Below are positions 16,426-23,691 of a stretch of 35,641 bases of DNA, piece after piece (the first letter of the stretch is position 1; each line of letters starts with the position of its first letter). The notes beneath the pieces are model-generated. The model was not told the origin of the DNA. It made no database searches and was given only the letters and a program-made list of their open reading frames with translations. A program made the position numbers and the translations under genes. The stretch spans positions 1 to 35,641 of the forward strand of contig JASGCO010000037.1 of NCBI GenBank assembly GCA_030054095.1, written 5' to 3'. The stretch comes from Sediminibacterium sp. (GTDB taxonomy: Bacteria > Bacteroidota > Bacteroidia > B-17B0 > Aurantibacillaceae).

Positions 16426-17313
16426 TTACGAGTTGGTAGCGTTAATAATTTTAGAGCGGATCTCTTTCACTTTATCGGCTATCTGTTTTAACTGATCATC
16501 GCTCACTATTACATCAGTAGTACTGTTAATGTAGGTAATGTGTTTCAGGCTGTCTGTAACAGGTTCCACATAATTATACTTAAAACTGATCCCTTCGTAA
16601 ATTTTGGATAGATCCCCCAATTGTTTCACCAGTTCACTGGCATCCGGTAAATTGTGCGAGCTGAGTAATTTCAGGATACTTCCCAGAGCCTGCTTTTGTT
16701 CAGCAATACGGTACTTGATTTGTTGCGAGGGTTTTTTCGAATACGCATCTAACGAAAACTGCATACTTTCAATCCAGCCACCTGCCAGAATAAGACTGCT
16801 AACCTCCGTACGTTGGTTGTTTTTCAGGTAAGCATCACTGGAGCGATACGCTATCCCCACCAAAACCAGCATACTGTCTTTATTGGAAATATTATCTTCG
16901 ATACGTTTAATGGTTTTGGCATCAAATGCCGCACTTACACCTATTTTATCGGCCAATTGCTTAACCGCTGCCAGATAGCTGATAGCATCGGATGACTTGT
17001 TGTAAAGGCTCACGTAACCTAAATCTGCCCCGTAAATCCCCAAATTAAGCGCCCGTAAATAGTCGGTTGAAAACAGGTTTACTTTCTTAGAATCGTTGAG
17101 GATACTCTTATCATAATCTACCCCGGCATCTTTAATCAAAATAGCGGTTTGTATTGGAGAAGGAACACTAAACAATTCACCTCCTACGTTTAAAACCGCT
17201 GTTTTAACCGTGTCGGTTTCCACAATTTCTTCTTTTTCCTTTTCTTTAGGGTCGTTACAGGCTGTTAACAAAAGACCCGACATACCCAAGGCTATTAATT
17301 TTTTATTAATCAT
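16426..17313 (-). CDS. Lipoprotein, unknown function
   Basis: The start at 17313 gives about 295 residues beginning MINKKLIALGMSGLLLTAC, a lipoprotein signal with Cys19 as the lipidated residue. In-frame ATGs at 17334 and 17373 lie upstream; the last falls within an inverted repeat and is less likely. The mature protein begins with a Lys/Glu-rich linker and continues as an almost all-helical domain (YLRALNLGIYGADLGY, SDAISYLAAVKQLADKIG). It is free of further Cys. I do not recognise the family, but similar helical lipoproteins are common in Bacteroidota. It heads a unit with the small protein at 15992. Confidence 0.7.
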   Translation of the reverse strand: MINKKLIALGMSGLLLTACNDPKEKEKEEIVETDTVKTAVLNVGGELFSVPSPIQTAILIKDAGVDYDKSILNDSKKVNLFSTDYLRALNLGIYGADLGYVSLYNKSSDAISYLAAVKQLADKIGVSAAFDAKTIKRIEDNISNKDSMLVLVGIAYRSSDAYLKNNQRTEVSSLILAGGWIESMQFSLDAYSKKPSQQIKYRIAEQKQALGSILKLLSSHNLPDASELVKQLGDLSKIYEGISFKYNYVEPVTDSLKHITYINSTTDVIVSDDQLKQIADKVKEIRSKIINATNS

Positions 17314-17344
17314 ACCAATACGAATTTTAATCATCAAAAAAACC

Positions 17345-17368
17345 TTGTTTATCTTTGCAAATAAACAA
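17345..17368. promoter_or_regulatory. Perfect 8-bp inverted repeat upstream of the lipoprotein
   Basis: TTGTTTAT and ATAAACAA flank the 8-base spacer CTTTGCAA. The element lies 30-55 bases upstream of the chosen lipoprotein start and overlaps the likely promoter. The plus strand also reads an exact TATCTTTG box at 17350-17357. An operator for a dimeric regulator is plausible. Confidence 0.4.
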
Positions 17369-17436
17369 TGCAAATAACTAAATTAATACGATATAATCAA
17401 AATTTTTATTGAAAAGATTTAACACGCTACAACGGG

Positions 17437-18696
17437 TTATGAGAACCGGATAAGCCCCATTATTTTAAGTGTTGCTCCTTTATTCTGAGCCATAAATTGT
17501 TTTACGCTTTCCGATTTTTGCGCATACAATTCAGGGACAGACATCAATTTTTTCATGATACTAATCCATTCTTGCATGTTCCTTATTTCTGTTGCCCCTC
17601 CCATCTTTAAAAGAGCCTTCGCTTCATGAAACTTCTGATGATCCGGACCAAAAACCAATGGCACCCCAAATGCCGCGGGCTCCAGAATACTATGGATGCC
17701 ACCGTTAAATCCACCACCTATGTAGGCGATATGTGCCAAACGGTAAGCAGTACTAAGGTATCCTACCGCATCCAAAACAAATACATCCGCTGATTCACCA
17801 TCCTCTTTTTGGCCCATCTCCGAAAATTTAATGTAACTTATTCCGGCCTGCTTTAATACTGCGGTAACACGGGTTATGTTCTTTTCATCCACTTCGTGTG
17901 GCACAATCACCAGCTTAATACCTCGTATTTTAGCGCATAGCTGCTTAAAAGCAGGAGCCAAAAGGTCATCATCTTTCCACCAGGTACTGCCTGCCAGAAT
18001 CAGGCGCGAATCGGCTCTGAATTTTTCTAAAAAAGTAAGATCTTTTTTAGCACCTGCACTGATAGCTAAAACCCTGTCAATACGCGTATCGCCACAAACT
18101 GTACACTGCGTCACCCCCAAACGCGATAATAAATCGGCAGACCCCTGATCCTGAACGAACAAATGGGTATAGGCGGGTAAAGCATTTCTAAAAATAGCGC
18201 CGTACCATTTAAAAAAAGGCTGATCGTTCCTAAAAACTGCTGAAATGAGATAAGTAGGAATCATTCCTGCTTTAAGTCGGTTCAGGTAATTTAACCAGAA
18301 TTCGTACTTCACGAATAAAGCCACAGATGGGTTTAAAATCCGGACAAAGCGTTTTGCATTCCCGGGTGTATCCATAGGAAGATAACACACAACATCTGCC
18401 CCTTCATACTGTTTCATCATTTCATAGCCACTGGGCGAAAAGAAACTAAGCACCAGACAAGCATCGGGGTATTGAAGTCGTAACGCTTCCAGAACCGGTC
18501 GCCCTTGTTCAAATTCTCCCAACGAAGCGCAATGCATCCAGATCCGTTTCCGGTTGTCAAAAGGTTTTAACCTTTCCTTCAATCGTTCTTCCCAATTCTT
18601 CCTTCCGTTTACCCATAATTTTGCCTTGGGATTAAAGAAAGCTGCGAAACGTATAAATACACCGTAAAAAAAAAGGCCCAGATTATATACCAGCAT
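17437..18696 (-). CDS. waaA: 3-deoxy-D-manno-octulosonic acid (Kdo) transferase
   Basis: WaaA (KdtA) adds Kdo from CMP-Kdo to lipid A precursors at the inner face of the cytoplasmic membrane. The 419-residue length is normal. The N-terminal hydrophobic stretch anchors it. MHCASLGEFEQGRPVLEALR carries the catalytic Glu of this GT30 family, and FVKYEFWLNYLNRLK and AGSTWWKDDDLL are typical. AYIGGGFNGGIHSILEPAAFGVP is the C-terminal nucleotide-sugar site. Its start is 5 bases after aroQ, so the two are co-transcribed. The gene shows that the organism makes Kdo-containing lipopolysaccharide. Confidence 0.95.
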   Translation of the reverse strand: MLVYNLGLFFYGVFIRFAAFFNPKAKLWVNGRKNWEERLKERLKPFDNRKRIWMHCASLGEFEQGRPVLEALRLQYPDACLVLSFFSPSGYEMMKQYEGADVVCYLPMDTPGNAKRFVRILNPSVALFVKYEFWLNYLNRLKAGMIPTYLISAVFRNDQPFFKWYGAIFRNALPAYTHLFVQDQGSADLLSRLGVTQCTVCGDTRIDRVLAISAGAKKDLTFLEKFRADSRLILAGSTWWKDDDLLAPAFKQLCAKIRGIKLVIVPHEVDEKNITRVTAVLKQAGISYIKFSEMGQKEDGESADVFVLDAVGYLSTAYRLAHIAYIGGGFNGGIHSILEPAAFGVPLVFGPDHQKFHEAKALLKMGGATEIRNMQEWISIMKKLMSVPELYAQKSESVKQFMAQNKGATLKIMGLIRFS

Positions 18697-18701
18697 ATTA
18701 A

Positions 18702-19124
18702 TTACTTCTGTTTAAGAAAATACGACACGGCCAGTTCATATCCTTCGAGCCCCAAACCGCTGATGCTTCCCTTGCATTTAGCTCCCAGATAAGAAACATG
18801 GCGAAAATCCTCTCTTGCAAAAATATTGGAAATGTGTACTTCCATTACCGGTGCCGAAATGGCTGCCACCGCATCTGCCAGGGCAACAGAAGTGTGGGTA
18901 AATCCACCCGCATTCAGAATAATGCCTTGGTGCGAAAATCCATAAGCGTGCAAAGCATTTATTAACTCTCCTTCTACATTACTTTGGAAATAATCAAACG
19001 TAACTTCCGGATATGTTTTCCGAAGGTGTTCCATAAAAGACCCAAAATCAGCGTAACCATATATTCCGGGTTCACGTATCCCTAAAAGATTTAAATTTGG
19101 TCCATTAATTATTGCCAGTTTCAT
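18702..19124 (-). CDS. aroQ: Type II 3-dehydroquinate dehydratase
   Basis: This is the third step of the shikimate pathway: trans-dehydration of 3-dehydroquinate, cytoplasmic, as a dodecamer. At 140 residues it is of standard size. The family signature INGPNLNLLGIREPGIYG holds the catalytic Arg and Tyr region. NVEGELINALH, ILNAGGFTHTSVALADA and VMEVHISNIFAREDFR with the catalytic His follow in the expected order. It heads the aroQ-waaA unit and is divergent from the recombinase gene. A near-match box (TAATTTTA) stands 5 bases before the ATG, similar to the leaderless arrangement of other genes here. Confidence 0.96.
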   Translation of the reverse strand: MKLAIINGPNLNLLGIREPGIYGYADFGSFMEHLRKTYPEVTFDYFQSNVEGELINALHAYGFSHQGIILNAGGFTHTSVALADAVAAISAPVMEVHISNIFAREDFRHVSYLGAKCKGSISGLGLEGYELAVSYFLKQK

Positions 19125-19238
19125 TGTGTTAAAATTACCATTTTTATTTTTCAGCTACAGGTTTTTATGGGAATTTGATCCGGGAAACACTATATCTTCC
19201 GTTTTAAAACTCGCACACATACGTTGTTTTTACATTTG

Positions 19239-20156
19239 ATGAGTCGTTGGAAGAGTCATACGAAAGCGTTCCGGCAATACCTTCAGTTGGAAAGGTCTTT
19301 ATCGCCCAACTCGATAGATGCCTATCAGGACGATTTGAACAAGCTGGAACTTTTTGCCGGGAATCAACTTGGCGGAAAAACTCCGGAAGAAATCACCTAT
19401 AAAGATCTTCAGCTTTTTCTGGAATGGGTAGCCGGATTGGGTTTCCACGCTTCTACACAATCACGTATAGTTTCGGGCGTAAAAGGCTTTTTCAATTACT
19501 TGTTAATTGATAATGTTATACTCCAGAGTCCTGCCGAATTGCTGGAAACACCCAAAATTACCCGAAAACTCCCTGTAAGTCTCCACGTTCACGAAATTGA
19601 AGCTATACTGCAACAAATAGACCGGAGCACGGCAGAAGGCGATCGGAATTACGCACTGATTGAAACCATGTACAGCTGTGGCTTAAGGGTAAGCGAAGCT
19701 GTAACACTTAAACTTAGCGATTTACATTTACAGGAAGAATATATCAAAATAGTGGGGAAAGGAAATAAAGAACGCCTTGTTCCCATAGGACAACTGGCTA
19801 TTAAAGCGTTAAAAAACTACATTCAACAGGTAAGGGTACATTTGCCGGTTAAACACGGACAAGAAGACTTTGTTTTCCTGAACAGAAGAGGTGCGGCATT
19901 ATCGCGGGTAATGGTATTTTACATTATTAAAGATCTGGCGGCACGGGCTGGTATCCGTAAAAATTTAAGTCCACACACATTGCGCCACTCATTTGCCACG
20001 CATTTGGTAGAAGGTGGTGCCGATTTAAGAGCCGTACAGGAAATGCTGGGGCACGAAAGCATTACTACTACAGAGATTTATACTCACCTGGATAAAGCGT
20101 TCTTAATTGCCAATATCATTGAGCATCATCCCAGAAATAAACGGCGGAATTATTAA
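19239..20156 (+). CDS. Tyrosine recombinase, XerC/XerD type
   Basis: This 305-residue recombinase most likely resolves chromosome dimers at dif. The N-terminal SAM-like DNA-binding domain (FRQYLQLERSLSPNSIDAY) is that of Xer proteins. Catalytic residues are Arg150 (CGLRVSEA), the Lys in VGKGNKERLVP, His246-x-x-Arg249 (SPHTLRHSFATH), the His in MLGHESI and Tyr281 (TTEIYTHL). I chose ATG 239 of the 19-kb block (19239) because upstream codons start from TTG and add nothing conserved. No phage or element genes surround it, so it is a housekeeping Xer rather than an integrase. It is more like XerD in general form, but I cannot separate XerC from XerD securely. Confidence 0.93.
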   Translation: MSRWKSHTKAFRQYLQLERSLSPNSIDAYQDDLNKLELFAGNQLGGKTPEEITYKDLQLFLEWVAGLGFHASTQSRIVSGVKGFFNYLLIDNVILQSPAELLETPKITRKLPVSLHVHEIEAILQQIDRSTAEGDRNYALIETMYSCGLRVSEAVTLKLSDLHLQEEYIKIVGKGNKERLVPIGQLAIKALKNYIQQVRVHLPVKHGQEDFVFLNRRGAALSRVMVFYIIKDLAARAGIRKNLSPHTLRHSFATHLVEGGADLRAVQEMLGHESITTTEIYTHLDKAFLIANIIEHHPRNKRRNY

Positions 20157-20275
20157 ATCCACTGTGTACGCCCGCACCCAACAAATTCCGGAAGAAACAT
20201 AAAGATTCTCTTATAAATACCAGTTACTGTTACTTTTAATTCTCGCTTTCACCATTTTGTGACCGATCTATCATT

Positions 20276-20510
20276 TTAACAAGCGCTTTCTGGAATTTTA
20301 ACGGATTCCATTACGGTTTGCCTCACACTGGTTACAATAGGTTTTCCCATCACAACCAACGTATCCGGGGCAATCCATTGTACACATACGTTCTTTGTAG
20401 GCCTTTTCCAGTTTCCGGCTGTAACAAGAGGGTTCTTGTTTGGAGCAAGCAGCCAGAAATACACCAAAACCAAAGGCCACTATTAATTTTAGTTTGGTAA
20501 TTTTCATCAT
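20276..20510 (-). CDS. Kazal-like Cys-rich lipoprotein, 3' end frameshifted
   Basis: The open frame (20510-20298) gives 70 residues: a lipoprotein signal with lipobox LAAC, then a small Cys-rich domain whose GCDGKTYCNQCEANRNGI matches the core of Kazal-type protease inhibitor domains. The frame stops at once after GIR, but the neighbouring frame continues VKIPESAC and a stop at 20276. That puts a last Cys exactly where the Kazal fold needs it, seven residues after GI. Removing one base near 20301-20304 restores the full domain. The gene is thus probably frameshifted, either by mutation or sequence error. The Cys spacing within CTMDCPGYVGC is also shifted against common Kazal domains. Expected role: a surface or periplasmic inhibitor of serine proteases. 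Confidence 0.65.
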
Positions 20511-20635
20511 ACGCTTCGCTTTTATTTAACTAAAAACGGTTGTTGTTATTAAAAATTATGTACCTAACACTATAAATGACCATTTACCGCTATTCCTTAA
20601 TTAACGCTATGAAATACTGTACAAATGGCAATAAA

Positions 20636-20666
20636 AAAGCCGCTTTAGTATCGTTAAAGCGGCTTT
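20636..20666 (-). terminator. Strong terminator after the isomerase genes
   Basis: A perfect 12-bp stem (AAAGCCGCTTTA / TAAAGCGGCTTT) with a 7-base loop is followed on the minus strand by a T run. It lies 19 bases after the cyclophilin-FKBP stop. Confidence 0.93.
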
Positions 20667-20684
20667 CAAACTATTACAGAACTA

Positions 20685-21734
20685 TTATTTATTTACTTTC
20701 AGTAATTCCACATCAAACACCAACCAGGAATTCGGAGGAATAGCGCCAGGGTAACCTTGTTCGCCATAAGCCAGATGCGGTGGAATAATGAACTTGGTTT
20801 TACCACCGGTTTTCATTAACTGCAATCCTTCTGTCCATCCCGGAATTACCTGATTTAGTCCGAAACTGGCCGGTTGACCACGTTGCACGCTGCTGTCGAA
20901 AATTTTCCCATCTAAGAACGTGCCATGGTAATGTACAGTAACATTATCAGTAGCCTTTGGCGATTCGCCTGTGCCTTCTTTTTCTACAATATAACGTAAT
21001 CCGCTGGCTGTAGTTTGAGCCGCACCATATTTTTCATTAAGGATTTTATCCATCATTTCTTTTTCTGCTTTTAATTTAGCCGCCCGTTTTTCTTTAATTC
21101 CCGCCTTTTCGGTTTCAAATACACGTGGGGCATCAAATGCCTCCGCTTCTTTTCCTTTACGTAAGATCACTACTTTACGGATGCTGTCGTTACCCGCAAT
21201 AGCATTAACTACATCCTGCCCCTGCACTACATGCCCGAATACTGTGTGTTTACCATCTAACCAGGCCGTTTGCACATGGGTAATAAAAAATTGTGATCCA
21301 TTGGTTCCTGGGCCGGCGTTAGCCATACTTAAAATACCAGGACCAGTGTGTTTTAGCGTAGTATCAATTTCATCATCAAATTTATACCCTGGATCACCTG
21401 TTCCTGTTCCCAACGGGCACCCCCCCTGAATCATAAAATTAGGAATGACACGGTGAAATTTTAATCCATCGTAATACGGTGTTCCTTCCGGTTTAGCCGT
21501 ATTTTTAATTTTCCCTTCTGCCAATCCTACAAAATTGGCCACTGTCATAGGTGTTTTTTTATACTCAAGCACCAGATAGATATCCCCTTTATTGGTTTCC
21601 ATCTTAGCATACATTCCATCGGTCTGTTTGTCTAAAAACGTTTTATCCATTTTACTGATTTTTATTTTTTTAGTTTGGGCAAGAGAAGTAGTAAGCATCC
21701 CGATTGCCGCTAGTAAGGTTAATACTTTTTTCAT
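20685..21734 (-). CDS. Exported peptidyl-prolyl isomerase, cyclophilin-FKBP fusion
   Basis: This 349-residue protein speeds cis-trans change at prolines during folding in the periplasm. A signal peptide ends near SLAQ. The cyclophilin domain (about 40-205) keeps its active-site residues: FHRVIPNFMIQGG and NGSQFFITHVQTAWLDGKHTVFG. After a charged helix the FKBP domain (about 245-347) has VHYHGTFLDGKIFDSS, VIPGWTEGL and AYGEQG, with the Tyr, Phe, Asp, Trp and Tyr of the FKBP pocket in place. Two different isomerase folds in one protein is unusual but recurs in Bacteroidota. It is the last of three adjacent isomerase genes on this strand and is followed by a strong terminator. Confidence 0.95.
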   Translation of the reverse strand: MKKVLTLLAAIGMLTTSLAQTKKIKISKMDKTFLDKQTDGMYAKMETNKGDIYLVLEYKKTPMTVANFVGLAEGKIKNTAKPEGTPYYDGLKFHRVIPNFMIQGGCPLGTGTGDPGYKFDDEIDTTLKHTGPGILSMANAGPGTNGSQFFITHVQTAWLDGKHTVFGHVVQGQDVVNAIAGNDSIRKVVILRKGKEAEAFDAPRVFETEKAGIKEKRAAKLKAEKEMMDKILNEKYGAAQTTASGLRYIVEKEGTGESPKATDNVTVHYHGTFLDGKIFDSSVQRGQPASFGLNQVIPGWTEGLQLMKTGGKTKFIIPPHLAYGEQGYPGAIPPNSWLVFDVELLKVNK

Positions 21735-21779
21735 GGTTTTCGATTTACTGAGGTATTACAAAATCCTTGCCAAACCTGA

Positions 21780-22736
21780 TTATTTATTCTTTTTTATACT
21801 TACAATTTCCATTGAGAACATCAAAGGAGCATAAGGAGGGATAACCTGTCCGTTACCACCAGGACCATATCCCTGAGCAGAAGGCAGAATGATACGGGCC
21901 TTGGTTCCTTTTTTCATCTGACGGAGGGCTTTTTCCCAACCAATAATAACACGGTGATCCCCTAATAAAATAGGAATAGGACGGCAATACTCTTTAGGTT
22001 TACCAATTCCACCTTTTTCAGCGTCTTCAAAACGGGATGAGTCGAATACACGGCCATCTAACAGCATACCGGTATATTCTACATATAACGAGTCGCCATC
22101 CTGAGCCAAAGGACCACTTCCGGGAGCATCCTGAATAAAATAAATACTGTCTTTGTTAAGGGTTACGGTTAATTTATTATCCGCTATATATTTATCAATA
22201 GATGGTTGTTCCTTATCCTTAAATTCCTTAAGCATAGCCTCCTGTTCGGCCATTTGCTTTTTGGTATTTTCTTCTATTTCCTTTTTGGTTTTTACATCTT
22301 CCATTTTCATATTTACCAAAAGGTATTCTCCTTTTTTAATGAAAGGTGGTAATTCGTTCTGACGCATAGTTTTAAGGAAGAACGAATCAGCGCTGATAAT
22401 AAATGCCGCACTATCACCTTTACCCAACATCATAATAGCATCTTCGATGCAGCCCTTACAGGCCGATTTGTTAAGTATTTGACGCAGAATACCACTACCA
22501 TCCTGAACCACATCTTTTGAAGACACCAGTAACGAATCGTTTGACTGCTTTTTGATCGTATAACGAATACCAATTCCTGATCCTTCTTCGGGTTTAACCG
22601 CCGCATCATCCTGTTTGAAAAATTTATAGTGCAAACCGCTTTCCGCGCGGGTATAACCGTCGAATTGGGAATCACTTTTACAGGATACCATTACCAGTGC
22701 TCCGGCACCGGCTAATAACAATGTTTTTTTAATCAT
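21780..22736 (-). CDS. FKBP-type peptidyl-prolyl isomerase lipoprotein
   Basis: From the ATG at 22736 the protein has 318 residues, with lipobox MVSC. An N-terminal half of degenerate FKBP-like form (residues about 25-145) is followed by a long charged helix (KKEIEENTKKQMAEQ...) and a good C-terminal FKBP domain. The latter has YVEYTGMLLDGRVFDSS, VIIGWEKALRQMKKG and GYGPGG with the pocket residues kept. The start overlaps the stop of the upstream gene by 8 bases (ATGATTAA), pointing to translational coupling. It resembles GldI-type gliding lipoproteins in outline, but that name is not secured by sequence alone. Confidence 0.9.
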   Translation of the reverse strand: MIKKTLLLAGAGALVMVSCKSDSQFDGYTRAESGLHYKFFKQDDAAVKPEEGSGIGIRYTIKKQSNDSLLVSSKDVVQDGSGILRQILNKSACKGCIEDAIMMLGKGDSAAFIISADSFFLKTMRQNELPPFIKKGEYLLVNMKMEDVKTKKEIEENTKKQMAEQEAMLKEFKDKEQPSIDKYIADNKLTVTLNKDSIYFIQDAPGSGPLAQDGDSLYVEYTGMLLDGRVFDSSRFEDAEKGGIGKPKEYCRPIPILLGDHRVIIGWEKALRQMKKGTKARIILPSAQGYGPGGNGQVIPPYAPLMFSMEIVSIKKNK

Positions 22737-23604
22737 TTTGTTTAACATCAATTAAAGTAAGAGTATATGCCAAAGGTGTAAAAGGAGGTACCGAACCATT
22801 ACTACTTCCCTGCTCACCAAAAGCGAGATGCGAAGGTAATATAATTTTAATATTTTCTCCCTTTTTCATGTGTTTTATAACATAATTTATTCCTTTAAGT
22901 ACCTGATCGGGTGTGCCAATTGTATAAGTAAGACTTTGCGGTTGCGCATCCAGTAAACGGCCATCGAGAAACTGCCCCTGAAATGAAAAAGTAACCTGAT
23001 TCCCGGCAGCCAGCTCTGGCTTTGGCATCGACTGTTTATTCAACCAATGCACTCCCAAAGAATCAGCAAACGCGCTTATTCCATTTTTTCTGAGATAATG
23101 CTGTATGTCCTGCGCTTCTGTGTTCCTTAATGCGGAGGCCAATTGCTGCCAGTCGTTAAATCCCAAAACCTGTTTCACCCTTAATTCTACCTTTAGTAAG
23201 CTATCAGCTTCACAAAAATAAGGCAGTCGGTCGCTATTAAACTGCTGCTTAAAAAACGATTTTACCGGAAACAACAACACTACACTGTCTCCCGTATTCA
23301 AGCGCCGGATGTATTCTGAAAGGTCGTTCCCTGCATCCTCTACATTAATAAAGACCTTGTTGGCACCTTCGTGGTGGCTGTCCCAGAATACAGAATCGCG
23401 CTGGGTTTTAAACTTCATATCCAGCCAGTAGTAAGCCTTTGCCTTTTCGGGGGGGGCGGGCTCTCCTATCTCAACCAGATGGTAATAATAACCGTGAGCG
23501 TGACGTGTGTAATCCTTCAGTGCCCCGCCTGATTCGTTTCTACATGCCCATAAAGCAGCTATCAAAAGTAAGACGCTGGTCCACAACAAAAATTTTGATT
23601 TCAT
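22729..23604 (-). CDS. FKBP-like lipoprotein with a degenerate isomerase pocket
   Basis: This 291-residue lipoprotein (lipobox LWAC) has the same two-part plan as its neighbour: a weak N-terminal FKBP-like half and a C-terminal FKBP domain. In the C-terminal domain several ligand-pocket residues are changed. FDS becomes LDA in GRLLDAQ. The Trp of the PGW motif is Ile in LKGINYV. AYGE becomes AFGE, and the late Phe is Tyr. It is therefore a paralogue likely to act as a chaperone or binding domain with little isomerase activity. First of three adjacent exported isomerase-family genes, 87 bases after the prolyl oligopeptidase gene ends. Gliding GldI is a possible relative. Confidence 0.82.
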   Translation of the reverse strand: MKSKFLLWTSVLLLIAALWACRNESGGALKDYTRHAHGYYYHLVEIGEPAPPEKAKAYYWLDMKFKTQRDSVFWDSHHEGANKVFINVEDAGNDLSEYIRRLNTGDSVVLLFPVKSFFKQQFNSDRLPYFCEADSLLKVELRVKQVLGFNDWQQLASALRNTEAQDIQHYLRKNGISAFADSLGVHWLNKQSMPKPELAAGNQVTFSFQGQFLDGRLLDAQPQSLTYTIGTPDQVLKGINYVIKHMKKGENIKIILPSHLAFGEQGSSNGSVPPFTPLAYTLTLIDVKQND

Positions 23605-23691
23605 ACCACTGCTTTCTCTTTGTCTGAAACGCCAGAGATGATATTTCCCTTTTTATAACAATGCATCAGTAACCGAATCATTTTCCCTTAT

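Noticed and set aside
17369..17413. Plus-strand 14-codon ORF after a TATCTTTG box
   Set aside because: It is too short, has no conserved feature and ends before the convergent waaA gene; the box is more likely part of a palindromic operator.
20298..20306. Programmed +1 frameshift in the Kazal-like gene
   Set aside because: The CGT-TAA site is not a known efficient shift site and no stimulator is seen; a mutation or sequence error is simpler.
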